A stretch of 64,000 bases of DNA, taken from assembly GCF_023544465.1 (NCBI RefSeq), contig NZ_JALPVL010000014.1:62001-126000 (forward strand), read 5' to 3'. The notes beneath the pieces are model-generated. The model ran no database searches. It had not been told where the DNA came from and was given only the letters and a program-made list of their open reading frames with translations. The DNA comes from Paractinoplanes maris. Lineage in GTDB: Bacteria; Actinomycetota; Actinomycetes; Mycobacteriales; Micromonosporaceae. The translations under genes were made by a program, and so were the position numbers. Positions 30,960 through 39,430 of the stretch are shown here, piece after piece; position 1 is the stretch's first letter, and each line of letters starts with the position of its first letter.

Positions 30960-33026
30960 ATGCCGGAAAAGCCGTGGGACAGCCAACTCCTGCGCGTGAC
31001 CGCGGCCCTGGACGTCAGCACGGTGCTGGCGGCCGGCACGCTGTTCGCCTGGCACCTGGTCGTCGTGCCGGCCCAGGCCGGGACGGCCTCGCTCGGCCAG
31101 TCCGCGGCGACGATCAGCTGCCTGGCCGGCGGCGTGGCCGCCATCGGGCTGGTCATGAAACGGAGCGCCGGGCGGACCGGGACGGCGGGCCGTCGGCGTG
31201 GGTACACCCTCTACCCGTACGCCGCGGTCGCCGCGGTGGGAGTCCTGCTGGTCGCCACGGTCTTCACGCGAGCGGGCGATGCCCCGGTGATCGCGGCCGG
31301 CGCCCTGGTCATGGCGGCCATGGTGGTCGCCCGGCAGCTGCTCGCGCTGCGGGAGAACGACCGGCTCGTCGACCGCTTCCGGCTGCTCGTCCAGAACTCC
31401 ACCGACGTCGTCATGATCGCCGGGGCCGACGCCACCGTCCGCTACGTCAGCTCCGCCGTCACCCGGGTGCTCGGTCTCGACCCGGACGACCTCATCGGCC
31501 AGGACATCCTGCGCCTGGCCCACCCCGATGACCTGCCCGCCGTACGCCGGGACTTCCAGCGCATCCTCGGGGCTCCCGGAGCGTCGGTGACCATGCACGC
31601 CCGTTATCGGCACGCCGACGGCTCGTGGCGGTGGTTCGAGACGACCGGGGCCAACTTCCTGCACGAGCCCAGTGTGGGCGGCGTGGTGACCAACAGCCGG
31701 GACATCACCGAGACGCGCACGGTCCAGGACCGGCTCAGCCACGACGCCACTCACGACGCGCTCACCGGGCTGGCCAACCGGACGCTGTTCACCGAGCGCG
31801 TCACGCGGGTCGCCGGGGACCCGCGCCCGGACCACCGGTTCAGCGTGGTGCTGATCGACCTGGACGACTTCAAGACCGTGAACGACACCCTGGGCCACCA
31901 CGTCGGCGACGAGCTGCTCGTGGCGGTGGCCGAGCGGATGCGGATGAGTGTGCGGCCGGCCGACATGGTGGCCCGGCTCGGCGGCGACGAGTTCGCCGTC
32001 CTGTTCGAGGATCTGGGCCGTGAGCACGTCGACCGGGCGCTGCGCCGGATCGCCGAGGCGCTGCTGATCCCGATCGAGGCGGACGGGCAGCTACTCAGCG
32101 TCCGGGCCAGCTTCGGGGTGGCCGAGGGCATGGCCGGCGACGACCCGGCCGACCTGCTGCGGCACGCCGACATCGCCATGTACGAGGCCAAGGCGCGTGG
32201 CGAGGGCGGCCACCAGCGCTACGTGCAAGGCATGGAGTCGCGCGCGGCTGAGCGCAGCCGCCGCCAGACCGAGCTGCGCCGGGCCGTGGCCGAGCACCAG
32301 TTCGTGTTGCACTTCCAGCCGGTGGTCAGCCTGCCCGGCGGACAGGTGGCCGGCGCCGAGGCGCTGATCCGGTGGCAGCACCCCGATCGGGGCCTGCTCG
32401 CCCCGGGCGAGTTCATCGGGACGGCCGAGGAGACCGGGCTGATCGTTCCGCTGGGCCGGTGGGTGCTGCGGGCGGCGGTCCGGCAGGCCGCGGCGTGGCG
32501 GGCCGAGCTGGGTGCGGACGCGCCCCGCACGGTGTCGGTGAACGCGTCCCCGCACCAGCTTCTGGATCCCGGGTTCGCCGCCGAGGTGGGCGGCGCCCTG
32601 ACCGCCGCCGGACTGCCCGCCGGGTGCCTGACCGTGGAGATCACCGAGTCGACCGCGCTCGGCGGCGGGGCCACCCAGGCCAACCTCGCGGCCGTGCGCG
32701 AGCTGGGCGTGCGGGTCGCGCTCGACGACTTCGGCACCGGCGCGTCGACGCTGAGCCTGCTGGTCGACTGCCCGGTCGACCAGATCAAGCTCGACCGCTC
32801 GTTCGTCCCCGAGCCGGGGCGGGACGCGATCGCCCGCGCCGTCCTGCAGCTGGCCCAGGCCATGGGGGTGGAGGCGGTGGCCGAGGGGGTGGAGACGGCC
32901 GGGCAGGCCGGGTTGCTGACCGACATGGGCTATCGGCGGGCGCAGGGTTACCACTTCGCCCGCCCGATGCCGGCCGATCAGCTCAGCGCGTCCCTCGCCC
33001 CGATCCCGGCCCGCGCCGACCGGTGA
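30960..33026 (+). CDS. Membrane PAS-GGDEF-EAL protein (bifunctional c-di-GMP enzyme)
   Basis: 688 aa. Three or four hydrophobic segments lie in residues 10-125. A PAS domain (DVVMIAGADATVRYVSSA; FLHEPSVGGVVTNSRDITE) precedes a GGDEF domain with RLGGDEFAVLF and an RPAD inhibitory site. The EAL domain keeps GAEALIRWQHP, SVNASPHQL, VEITES, ALDDFGTG, IKLDRSFV, VAEGVET and GYHFARPM, so both synthesis and hydrolysis of c-di-GMP look possible. The ATG follows GAGGTAGG. It starts about 100 bp from the divergent truncated luciferase-like gene. Confidence 0.92.
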   Translation: MPEKPWDSQLLRVTAALDVSTVLAAGTLFAWHLVVVPAQAGTASLGQSAATISCLAGGVAAIGLVMKRSAGRTGTAGRRRGYTLYPYAAVAAVGVLLVATVFTRAGDAPVIAAGALVMAAMVVARQLLALRENDRLVDRFRLLVQNSTDVVMIAGADATVRYVSSAVTRVLGLDPDDLIGQDILRLAHPDDLPAVRRDFQRILGAPGASVTMHARYRHADGSWRWFETTGANFLHEPSVGGVVTNSRDITETRTVQDRLSHDATHDALTGLANRTLFTERVTRVAGDPRPDHRFSVVLIDLDDFKTVNDTLGHHVGDELLVAVAERMRMSVRPADMVARLGGDEFAVLFEDLGREHVDRALRRIAEALLIPIEADGQLLSVRASFGVAEGMAGDDPADLLRHADIAMYEAKARGEGGHQRYVQGMESRAAERSRRQTELRRAVAEHQFVLHFQPVVSLPGGQVAGAEALIRWQHPDRGLLAPGEFIGTAEETGLIVPLGRWVLRAAVRQAAAWRAELGADAPRTVSVNASPHQLLDPGFAAEVGGALTAAGLPAGCLTVEITESTALGGGATQANLAAVRELGVRVALDDFGTGASTLSLLVDCPVDQIKLDRSFVPEPGRDAIARAVLQLAQAMGVEAVAEGVETAGQAGLLTDMGYRRAQGYHFARPMPADQLSASLAPIPARADR

Positions 33027-33072
33027 GTTCCGGCGGCCCCGCGGATCCATAGGATCACAAGGGGGTGCGCGC

Positions 33073-34044
33073 GTGGCGGACGAGGCAGGGTTCACGGCGG
33101 CGACCGGACCGCTCCGGCGGGAGATTCTGGCGCACTGCTACCGGATGCTCGGGTCGTCGGCCGACGCCGAGGACGCGGTGCAGGAGACGTTCCTGCGGGC
33201 CTGGCGCGGGTTCGAGCGCTTCGAGGGGCGGGCGTCGGCCCGGACCTGGCTGCATCAGATCGCGACCAACGTCTGCCTGCGCCTGATCGAGCAACGCGGC
33301 CGGCGGGCGCTGCCGTCCGGTCTGGGCGGCCCCGAACAGGACTGGGCCCTTCCGGCTCGGGCGGCGCCCGCGCGGACCCGGTGGCTGGGGCCGCTGCCGG
33401 TCGACCCGGCCGACGAGGCCGGCACCCGGCAGGACGTGCGGCTGGCGTTCGTCGCGGCCCTGCAGCATCTGCCGGCCTCCCAGCGGGCCGTGCTGCTTCT
33501 GCGCGACGTGGCCGACCTGCCGGCCGACGAGGTCGCCACGGTGCTCGGCACGACCACGATCGCGGTCAACAGCGCCCTGCGGCGGGCCCGCGACCGGATC
33601 GCCCGCCGCGCGCCCGACCCCCGGACCATGAGCGAGCCCGGTGGCGCCGAACTGCGGGCCCGCCTGCACCGGTACGTGGACGCCTTCCAGGCGGCCGACG
33701 TCGGTGCGCTGGCCGCCGTCCTGCGCGAGGACGTCACCCTCGAGATGCCGCCGCACGCGACCTGGTTCGCCGGCCGCGACGCCGTCCTCGGCTTCCTGGG
33801 CACCCACGTGCTGCGCGAACCGGGCCGCTTCGCCATGGTGGAGGCTCCGCTCCGGGCCAACGGGCAGCCGACCTACGCGATGTATGTCCGCGAGCCGGAC
33901 GGCGAGTTCGCGGCGCACGCCCTGCAGATCCTCGACGTGGCCGGCGACGGGATCCGGCACATCCACATCTATCTGGACCCGGACCTGCTGCCGAGTTTCG
34001 CCGCGGCCGGTGATTCGGCCCGGCCACCGGGGTCTGCCCGCTGA
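33073..34044 (+). CDS. SigG-like ECF sigma factor with C-terminal SnoaL domain
   Basis: 323 aa. Region 2 spans REILAHCYRMLGSSADAEDA and ETFLRAWRGFERFEGRASA; region 4 contains QHLPASQRAVLLLRDVADLP and TVLGTTTIAVNSALRRARDR. After a short linker the C-terminal 130 residues form a SnoaL-like fold (LHRYVDAFQAADVGALAAVL; EMPPHATWFAGRDAV). This architecture is that of the SigG/TIGR02960 ECF group, in which the SnoaL domain replaces a separate anti-sigma factor. GTG start at 33073 with AAGGGGG 7 nt upstream. An SDR gene starts 22 bp downstream and is likely co-transcribed. Confidence 0.9.
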   Translation: MADEAGFTAATGPLRREILAHCYRMLGSSADAEDAVQETFLRAWRGFERFEGRASARTWLHQIATNVCLRLIEQRGRRALPSGLGGPEQDWALPARAAPARTRWLGPLPVDPADEAGTRQDVRLAFVAALQHLPASQRAVLLLRDVADLPADEVATVLGTTTIAVNSALRRARDRIARRAPDPRTMSEPGGAELRARLHRYVDAFQAADVGALAAVLREDVTLEMPPHATWFAGRDAVLGFLGTHVLREPGRFAMVEAPLRANGQPTYAMYVREPDGEFAAHALQILDVAGDGIRHIHIYLDPDLLPSFAAAGDSARPPGSAR

Positions 34045-34066
34045 CACGACAACCTCAGGAGGAACC

Positions 34067-34780
34067 GTGACAGCGATGACAGGACGATCGGCAGTGGTCG
34101 TCGGCGGCAGCCGGGGCCTCGGATTCGGCGTGGCCCGGGCCGCCCGCGACGCCGGGGCGCGGGTGACCGTCGTCGCCCGCGATCTGGCCGGCGCCGACGG
34201 TGAACAGGGCGACGCCACGGACGAGGAGTTCGCCGGGAAGGTGCTCGCCGCGGCACGACCCGATCTGCTGATCGTCACGGCGGGGGTGGCCCCGGCGATG
34301 CGGCCGCTGACCGAGCACAACTGGGAGACCTTTTCGGCCAACTGGCAGGCCGACGTGCGGATCGCCTTCGTCTGGCTGCGGGCGGCGCTCAAGCTGCCGC
34401 TCGACCCGGGCTCGCGGGTGGTCGTCTTCGGCAGCGCGGCCGAGCTGCGCGGTTCGCCGCTGAGCGGCGGCTATGCGGGGGCCAAAGCCACCGTACGGCT
34501 GATGACGAGCTACGCGGCGGCGCAGGGTCGCGATCGGGGCATCACCATGACCACCGTGCTGCCCGGCATCACGCCGCACACCACCGTCGGCGAGACGGCC
34601 ATCCGGGCGTACGCACAGGCGTCCGGCATCACCGCGGAGGAGTTCCGGGCGCGGGTGAGCGGGGCGCCGGCCCCGGAGTCGGTGGGGGCCCAGGTGATCG
34701 CGCTGGTGGCGGATCCGGCAGCGGCGATCGCGGGCGCGTATCTCCTCGACGGCGACGGCCTTCGCGAACACGCCGGATGA
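34067..34780 (+). CDS. Short-chain dehydrogenase/reductase
   Basis: 237 aa with a classical NAD(P) fold: VVVGGSRGLGFGVARAARDAG at the N-terminus, LLIVTAGVAPAMRPL, a catalytic Ser in VVFGSAAELRG and YxxxK in GGYAGAKATVRL. The adenine-side loop VTVVARD suggests NADP preference, weakly. AGGAGG precedes the GTG at 34067. It follows a SigG-type sigma factor. The last 152 bp overlap the 3' end of a convergent membrane-protein gene. Substrate unknown. Confidence 0.85.
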   Translation: MTAMTGRSAVVVGGSRGLGFGVARAARDAGARVTVVARDLAGADGEQGDATDEEFAGKVLAAARPDLLIVTAGVAPAMRPLTEHNWETFSANWQADVRIAFVWLRAALKLPLDPGSRVVVFGSAAELRGSPLSGGYAGAKATVRLMTSYAAAQGRDRGITMTTVLPGITPHTTVGETAIRAYAQASGITAEEFRARVSGAPAPESVGAQVIALVADPAAAIAGAYLLDGDGLREHAG

Positions 34781-35117
34781 CCAGGACCACGCCGGTCCCG
34801 GCCCAGACGACGCCGTAGACCTCGAGCAGGCCCCGGCCGTAGTCCGTGCCGGGGCCCAGCACCAGCGGGAGGGCGACGACCGTGACGGCCAGGCTGATCA
34901 GAGCCGCCGAGCGGACCAGGGGGCGCGATCGCAGCGGGACGAAGCGGCCGATCAGCGCGCCGGCCCCGATGGTCAGCGGCAGCAGGACGGCGTCGTGGGC
35001 GACCAGCACCCCGACGAGGAACACCAGGGCGCCGCCCTTGAAGTCGGGGTCGGTGAGCGCGCCGGTCACCGCGAACGCCATCACCAGCGCCCCGGCGGCG
35101 ATCAGGACGGCCCTCAC
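34629..35117 (-). CDS. Small membrane protein, last gene of the molybdopterin-oxidoreductase operon
   Basis: 162 aa from a GTG at 35117 that overlaps the oxidoreductase stop as GTGA. Four hydrophobic segments are visible (VLIAAGALVMAFAVTGAL; GGALVFLVGVLVAHDAVLL; AALISLAVTVVALPLVL; VYGVVWAGTGVVLVI). The C-terminal 50 residues are basic and Pro-rich and run antisense through the end of the SDR gene; this tail may be non-essential. The family is not recognised. Coupling suggests a partner or assembly factor of the membrane oxidoreductase. Confidence 0.65.
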   Translation of the reverse strand: MRAVLIAAGALVMAFAVTGALTDPDFKGGALVFLVGVLVAHDAVLLPLTIGAGALIGRFVPLRSRPLVRSAALISLAVTVVALPLVLGPGTDYGRGLLEVYGVVWAGTGVVLVIRRVREGRRRRGDTRPRSPLPDPPPARSPGPPPTPGPAPRSPAPGTPPR

Positions 35118-36313
35118 GACGCGCTCCGCACGGTGATCCGGCCGACCCACTTGGTCTGCAGCACGCCGGGGCGGTTGGGGGCGATGAGCCGGGCCGGGTA
35201 GCCGTGGTCGGGATGCAGCGGTTCGCCCCCGAGCCGCAGCGCCAGCAGCGTGAACGGGTCACGGATGTGCGGCGGCGGCACCGTCGTGGTCCGGTAGCGG
35301 CCGCGGGCCTCGAGCGACTCGACGTAGGCCTCGGCGTCGTCCGGGTCCGCGCCGGCCAGGGCCACCAGATCGCGCAGCCGGACACCGGTCCAGGTGCCGA
35401 CCGCGCTCCACCCTTCGACGCAGCTGATCGGCAGGACGACGGTGTGCTGCGCCAGCCCGGCCAGATCGGTCAGGCTCAGGGTCTGGGTGCGGGCCGGGCC
35501 GACCACGGTCAGCCGATAGGCCGGGTCGAGGATGGCGTCACGGACCCCCGCCCCGCCGGCGGTCTTGTTGACCGGCAGGTCCTGCGGTCCGCTCCCGGGC
35601 CGGCGCGGCGCCAGGACGGAGACCGGGCCGAGCGGGGCCACGGTCTGGCCGGCGGTGGCCACGGTGATCAGCCCGGCCGCGACGCCGACGGTGCCCAGCA
35701 GGCCGCGCCGGCTGAGCGTCCCCGCCGCGCTGTGGTCCGGGGTACGCCGGCTCAGGGCCGTCCGGACGATCGGGAGCTTGACGCCGAGGTGGGTCAGCAG
35801 GGCCCCGATGGCCAGCCAGGCCGCCCAGTAATGGCCGGCGGTGAAGAAGAACGGCATCGGCGTGTACCAGCGGGCGACGTTGAGGACGCCGCTGATCACC
35901 TGGAACAGGGCGGCGGCGACAAGCACGGCGATGCTCGCCCGCTCGATCGCGTTCGCCGGGTCGCGTACGGGAGGCCAGGCGAACAGACGCGGATAGACCG
36001 ACCACAGCTTCGCGCCCAGCAGCGGCACCGACGCCAAGCCGGTCGCCACATGCACGCCCTGGGTGACCCGATAGAGGCCGACCGGCCGGGACGGCCAGCC
36101 GAACCAGAACGGCGGGTGCTGGATGAGATGGCTGATCAGGCCGGTCGCGAAGCAGATCGTGAAGGCGACGCCCAGCGCGATCCCGAGCAGGCTGGTCAGC
36201 CGGGGGGAACGACCGCGGGTGTCGAAGGCCCCCCGGCGGAACGGTCCCTGACGCAGGACCGCGGGCGGGGGCGGCAGCGGCCGGCTCATCCACGCGTGTG
36301 CGCGCCGGATCAC
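35114..36313 (-). CDS. Membrane-bound molybdopterin-dependent oxidoreductase (sulfite-oxidase fold)
   Basis: 399 aa. The N-terminal half has four or five membrane helices with several His residues (ATGLISHLIQHPPFWFG; QGVHVATGLASVPL; FTAGHYWAAWLAIGALLTHLG), resembling a cytochrome-b-type heme domain. A twin-Arg-like SRRGLLGTVGVAAG precedes the C-terminal oxidoreductase domain, whose Moco-binding Cys is in VVLPISCVEGWSAVGTWTGV; it ends LIAPNRPGVLQTKWVGRI. I chose GTG 36313 because it overlaps the methyltransferase stop as GTGA; an ATG at 36289 is possible. The physiological substrate is unknown. A heme anchor fused to the Moco domain resembles YedY/YedZ combined in one chain. Confidence 0.85.
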   Translation of the reverse strand: MIRRAHAWMSRPLPPPPAVLRQGPFRRGAFDTRGRSPRLTSLLGIALGVAFTICFATGLISHLIQHPPFWFGWPSRPVGLYRVTQGVHVATGLASVPLLGAKLWSVYPRLFAWPPVRDPANAIERASIAVLVAAALFQVISGVLNVARWYTPMPFFFTAGHYWAAWLAIGALLTHLGVKLPIVRTALSRRTPDHSAAGTLSRRGLLGTVGVAAGLITVATAGQTVAPLGPVSVLAPRRPGSGPQDLPVNKTAGGAGVRDAILDPAYRLTVVGPARTQTLSLTDLAGLAQHTVVLPISCVEGWSAVGTWTGVRLRDLVALAGADPDDAEAYVESLEARGRYRTTTVPPPHIRDPFTLLALRLGGEPLHPDHGYPARLIAPNRPGVLQTKWVGRITVRSAS

Positions 36314-36954
36314 GCCGGGCTCAGCGTCGCGAACCATCGGCCGGCCTCCGTCCAGGTGCTCACGATCCGCAGACTGCTCGCGGCAACCGGGCCGGGCAGG
36401 TGGTCGGCGGCCAGCACGGCCCACCGGAACGGCTCGCCGGCCGGGCCCCGGTCGGCGGCCAGCCGGGCCGCGCCGGACCAGCTGGGGGTGCCCGGGCGGG
36501 CCAGTTCGACGTGCAGCCGGCCGTCCGGGGCGAGCAGCTCCCGGCAGCGGCGCAGCAGCCGCACCGGGTCGCCGCCGATGCCGATGTTGCCGTCGGCCAG
36601 CAGCACGTGCAGCCACCGGCCGTGCCCGGGCAGGTCGCCGAAGACGTCGCGGCGCAGGGCGGTGGCGCCGCGGGCCCGGGCCAGGCGGACAGCGGCGGCG
36701 CTGATGTCGATGCCCAGCGCCGGATGCCCGCGCCGGTTGAGGGCGTGGGTGAGCCGGCCCGGGCCGCAGCCGACGTCGAGGGTCGGCCCGGCGCACCGGT
36801 CGAGCAGGCCGCGGTCGCCCGGTAGCCGGCTGCGGCACCAGGAAGCGGGGTCGGTCTCGTGCTCGGCGCCGCTGTCGTGGCGGACGGTGAGGGTGCCCGG
36901 CGATCCGGCCGCGGCGCGGGTCAGGGCGGCGTCGAAGACGGCCAGCGCGGTCAT
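36310..36954 (-). CDS. Class I SAM-dependent methyltransferase
   Basis: 214 aa. Motif I is PTLDVGCGPGRLTHALNRRG, motif II region ALGIDISAAAVRLARARGA, and a motif IV-like WLHVLLADGNIGIGGDP is followed by LLRRCRELLAPDGRLHVEL. No substrate-specific domain is present. It overlaps the upstream DUF2064 gene as ATGA and the downstream oxidoreductase as GTGA, so the products are made together. The acceptor is unknown. Confidence 0.82.
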   Translation of the reverse strand: MTALAVFDAALTRAAAGSPGTLTVRHDSGAEHETDPASWCRSRLPGDRGLLDRCAGPTLDVGCGPGRLTHALNRRGHPALGIDISAAAVRLARARGATALRRDVFGDLPGHGRWLHVLLADGNIGIGGDPVRLLRRCRELLAPDGRLHVELARPGTPSWSGAARLAADRGPAGEPFRWAVLAADHLPGPVAASSLRIVSTWTEAGRWFATLSPA

Positions 36955-37586
36955 GCGACGGCCAGGGCGGGGACAGCGGCGGCGAACCGGCTGCCGCGGG
37001 GGCACAGCGCGGCGACCGCGTGCGCGTCGGTCATCGTGTCGACATCGGTGAGCACGGGCAGGGTCGCGATGCGCAGACCGCGAGCGGTGAGCGCGGCCCG
37101 GGTCAGCGCACCGGTGGCGGGCGTCGACATCGGAACGTCGCGGAGGACCTGGGCGTGGGCGGGATCGCGCAGGCCCAGCGCCCACCAGCCGCCGTCCGCG
37201 GCCGGGCCGAGCACGGCGTCGACGTCGTCCGCGGCGAGCCACTCGAGCGCGCGGGCCAGCAGAGCGGGGCCTGCCTGCGGGGTGTCCATGCCGATCAGCA
37301 GGCTGGCCCGGCCGGGCACCGCGGTGTCGGCGTAGGCGTACGCCAGCCGCTCCCCGAGCGGGCCGCCGCGCTGGGTCACCCGGCCCCAGCCGGCCGGCGC
37401 GGCCAGCCCGCCCTCCACGGCCAGGATCCGCGCGGCGGCCGGTGTCGCGCCGACCGCGTCGAGGGTGTCGCCGAGCGCCGCCGCGGCGATCCGGGCCGCC
37501 TGCTCGGGGGTGCACGGTGGACAGAGCCGTGTCTTGACCCGGCCCGGCACGGGGGTCTTGGCCAGCACCACGATCTGTGCGCTCAT
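36951..37586 (-). CDS. DUF2064 / TIGR04282-family nucleotidyl- or glycosyl-transferase-like protein
   Basis: 211 aa. IVVLAKTPVPGRVKTRLCPP at the start is the signature of the rSAM/selenodomain-associated transferase 1 family. It is followed by LLIGMDTPQAGPALLARALE (an Asp-containing metal loop) and VLGPAADGGWWALGL. The fold is GT-A-like and related to CofC-type guanylyltransferases, but the activity is not established. Start overlaps the GT2 gene by 4 bp. In this operon it probably acts on the same glyco-substrate as its neighbours. Confidence 0.85.
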   Translation of the reverse strand: MSAQIVVLAKTPVPGRVKTRLCPPCTPEQAARIAAAALGDTLDAVGATPAAARILAVEGGLAAPAGWGRVTQRGGPLGERLAYAYADTAVPGRASLLIGMDTPQAGPALLARALEWLAADDVDAVLGPAADGGWWALGLRDPAHAQVLRDVPMSTPATGALTRAALTARGLRIATLPVLTDVDTMTDAHAVAALCPRGSRFAAAVPALAVA

Positions 37587-38242
37587 CGGGCCAGCACCGC
37601 GCTCATGTCCCGGATGGCGCGGGCGGTGCCGCGGACCGTGCCGCTGACCTTCGATCTCGTGCCCTCGGCGCGGGGTTGGTAGGCGACGTCGACCTCGGTC
37701 ACCGTCCAGCCGGCGCGGGCGGCTGCGATGAGCAGTTCGAGCGGGTAGCCGAAACGGCGGTCGCGCAGGCCGAGCGACAACAGGTCGTCGCGGCGGGCCG
37801 CGCGCATCGGGCCGATGTCGTGCACGTCCAGTCCCGTGGTGCGGCGCAGCCGGTGGGCCAGCAGGGCGTTGCCGAGCCGGGCGTGCGGCGGCCAGGCCCG
37901 GCGGGTGGTCGGCCGGCGGCGGGCCACACAGAGCCGGGCCGGGCCGGTCCGCACCGGGCCGGCCAGCCGCGGCAGCTCGGCCGGGTCGAAGGAGCCGTCG
38001 GCGTCCATCACGCAGACCAGGCCGTCATCGGGGTCGGACGCGACGATCCCGGCGTGCACGGCCGCGCCGTAACCGGGGCTGGGCACGCTCACGACGCGGG
38101 CGCCGAGACTGCGGGCCACCTCGGCTGTGCCGTCGGTGGAGCCGTTGTCGGCCACGATCGCCCGGTAGCCGTCGGGCAGCCGCCCGAGCAGCCAGGGCAG
38201 GGCGGGCGCCTCGTTGAGGCAGGGCAGCACTACGTCGGTCAT
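37583..38242 (-). CDS. Family 2 glycosyltransferase
   Basis: 219 aa. It begins DVVLPCLNEAPALPWLLGRL with the nucleotide-binding ADNGSTDGTAEVAR and the DXD-type motif VCVMDADGSFDPAEL, typical of dolichyl-phosphate-mannose synthase-like GT2 enzymes, without added membrane helices. It is the first gene of the five-gene minus-strand operon and is divergent from an epimerase gene, a common pairing for sugar-nucleotide and polyprenyl-sugar metabolism. The exact sugar is unknown. Confidence 0.88.
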   Translation of the reverse strand: MTDVVLPCLNEAPALPWLLGRLPDGYRAIVADNGSTDGTAEVARSLGARVVSVPSPGYGAAVHAGIVASDPDDGLVCVMDADGSFDPAELPRLAGPVRTGPARLCVARRRPTTRRAWPPHARLGNALLAHRLRRTTGLDVHDIGPMRAARRDDLLSLGLRDRRFGYPLELLIAAARAGWTVTEVDVAYQPRAEGTRSKVSGTVRGTARAIRDMSAVLAR

Positions 38243-38290
38243 GGACGCCGAAGGTAGCCGCGGAGAACCGGCCGGAACCCCGGATCCGCA

Positions 38291-38327
38291 TTACCGCCTC
38301 CTTACGTCGCCGGCAGTTCTTACGAAC
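38291..38327. promoter_or_regulatory. Repeated TTAC motifs and GTTCTTACGAAC in the divergent promoter region
   Basis: TTACCG at 38291, TTACGT at 38302 and TTACGA at 38320 are spaced 11 and 18 bp, the spacing style of OmpR-family tandem sites. The last lies in GTTC-TTAC-GAAC (38316-38327), a perfect 4-bp dyad. The same GTTCTTAC octamer recurs inverted at 40767-40774, upstream of the OmpR-type regulator gene, which suggests that the regulator controls both units. Confidence 0.4.
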
Positions 38328-38373
38328 CGCTGACGTCCTGCCCGGTGACCCGGGAACGGGGGCCGGCCGCCTC

Positions 38374-38379
38374 TACGGT
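38374..38379 (+). promoter_or_regulatory. -10 hexamer of a probable leaderless epimerase transcript
   Basis: TACGGT ends 7 nt before the GTG at 38387; no ribosome-binding site is present. Confidence 0.5.
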
Positions 38380-38386
38380 CGGTCGC

Positions 38387-39430
38387 GTGACCCACGTACT
38401 CGTGACCGGCGGCGCCGGTTTCATCGGCACCCACGTGACCGCGGCCCTGCTCGACGCCGGGCACGAGGTGCGGGTGCTCGACTCCGCCCATCCGGCCGCG
38501 CACCGCGGCCCGCTCCCCCGCGACGTGCACGGCGCCCCGCTGGTGCGCGGCGACGTCCGCGACTCGTCCACCGTGGCCGGCATGCTCCAGGGAATCGACG
38601 TGGTCGTGCATCAGGCGGCGATGGTCGGCCTGGGGGTGGATCTGAACGACCTGCCGGACTACGTCGGCTGCAACGACCTCGGGACGGCGGTGCTGCTGGC
38701 CGGGATGGCCCGGCAGGGGGTGCACCGGCTCGTGCTGGCGAGCTCGATGGTGGTCTACGGCGAGGGTGCCTACACCTGTCCGCAGGACGGTCCGGTGCGG
38801 CCCGCCGCCCGCGAGGTGTCCGCCCTGGCGTCCCGGCGGTTCGAGCCGGCCTGCCCCCTCTGCGGGAGCGAGCTGACGCCCGATCTGGTCGACGAGGACG
38901 CCCGGCTCGACCCGCGCAGCGTCTACGCCGCCACCAAGCTGGCCCAGGAGCATCTGAGCGCGGCCTGGGCCCGGCAGACCGGCGGTTCGGTGGCCGCGCT
39001 GCGCTACCACAACGTGTACGGGCCGGGGATGCCGAAGGACACGCCGTACAGCGGGGTCGCGGCCATCTTCCGGTCGTCGCTCGAGGCGGGCCGGGCGCCG
39101 CGGGTCTTCGAGGACGGCGGTCAGCGGCGCGACTTCGTGCACGTGTCCGATGTGGCCCGGGCCAACGTGGCCGCCCTCGACGCCGAGGTCACCGGCTTCC
39201 GCCCGTTCAACGTGGCCTCCGGCCGGGCGGCGACCGTCGGCGAGATGGCAGCCGAACTGGCCGGCGCCGTCGACGGTCCGCGCCCGGTGGTGACCGGCGA
39301 GTTCCGCCTGGGCGACGTGCGGCACATCGTCGCCTCACCGGCGCGGTCCGCCGCCGAGCTGGGCTTCACGGCCTCGACCGCACTGGCCGCCGGGATGGCC
39401 GAGTTCGCCCACGCAGCCCTGCGCCGGTGA
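38387..39430 (+). CDS. NAD-dependent sugar epimerase/dehydratase
   Basis: 347 aa extended SDR: THVLVTGGAGFIGTHVTAAL nucleotide motif, VVHQAAMVGLG, Ser in LVLASSMVVYGEG and YxxxK in SVYAATKLAQEH, then RYHNVYGPGMP and RRDFVHVSDVARA. An unusual insert before the catalytic Tyr holds a CPLCG knuckle and a nearby YTCPQDG Cys, so a small metal site is possible. The GTG at 38387 begins directly at the Rossmann strand and matches a leaderless promoter; an upstream ATG at 38345 is less likely. It overlaps the next gene as GTGA. Confidence 0.88.
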   Translation: MTHVLVTGGAGFIGTHVTAALLDAGHEVRVLDSAHPAAHRGPLPRDVHGAPLVRGDVRDSSTVAGMLQGIDVVVHQAAMVGLGVDLNDLPDYVGCNDLGTAVLLAGMARQGVHRLVLASSMVVYGEGAYTCPQDGPVRPAAREVSALASRRFEPACPLCGSELTPDLVDEDARLDPRSVYAATKLAQEHLSAAWARQTGGSVAALRYHNVYGPGMPKDTPYSGVAAIFRSSLEAGRAPRVFEDGGQRRDFVHVSDVARANVAALDAEVTGFRPFNVASGRAATVGEMAAELAGAVDGPRPVVTGEFRLGDVRHIVASPARSAAELGFTASTALAAGMAEFAHAALRR

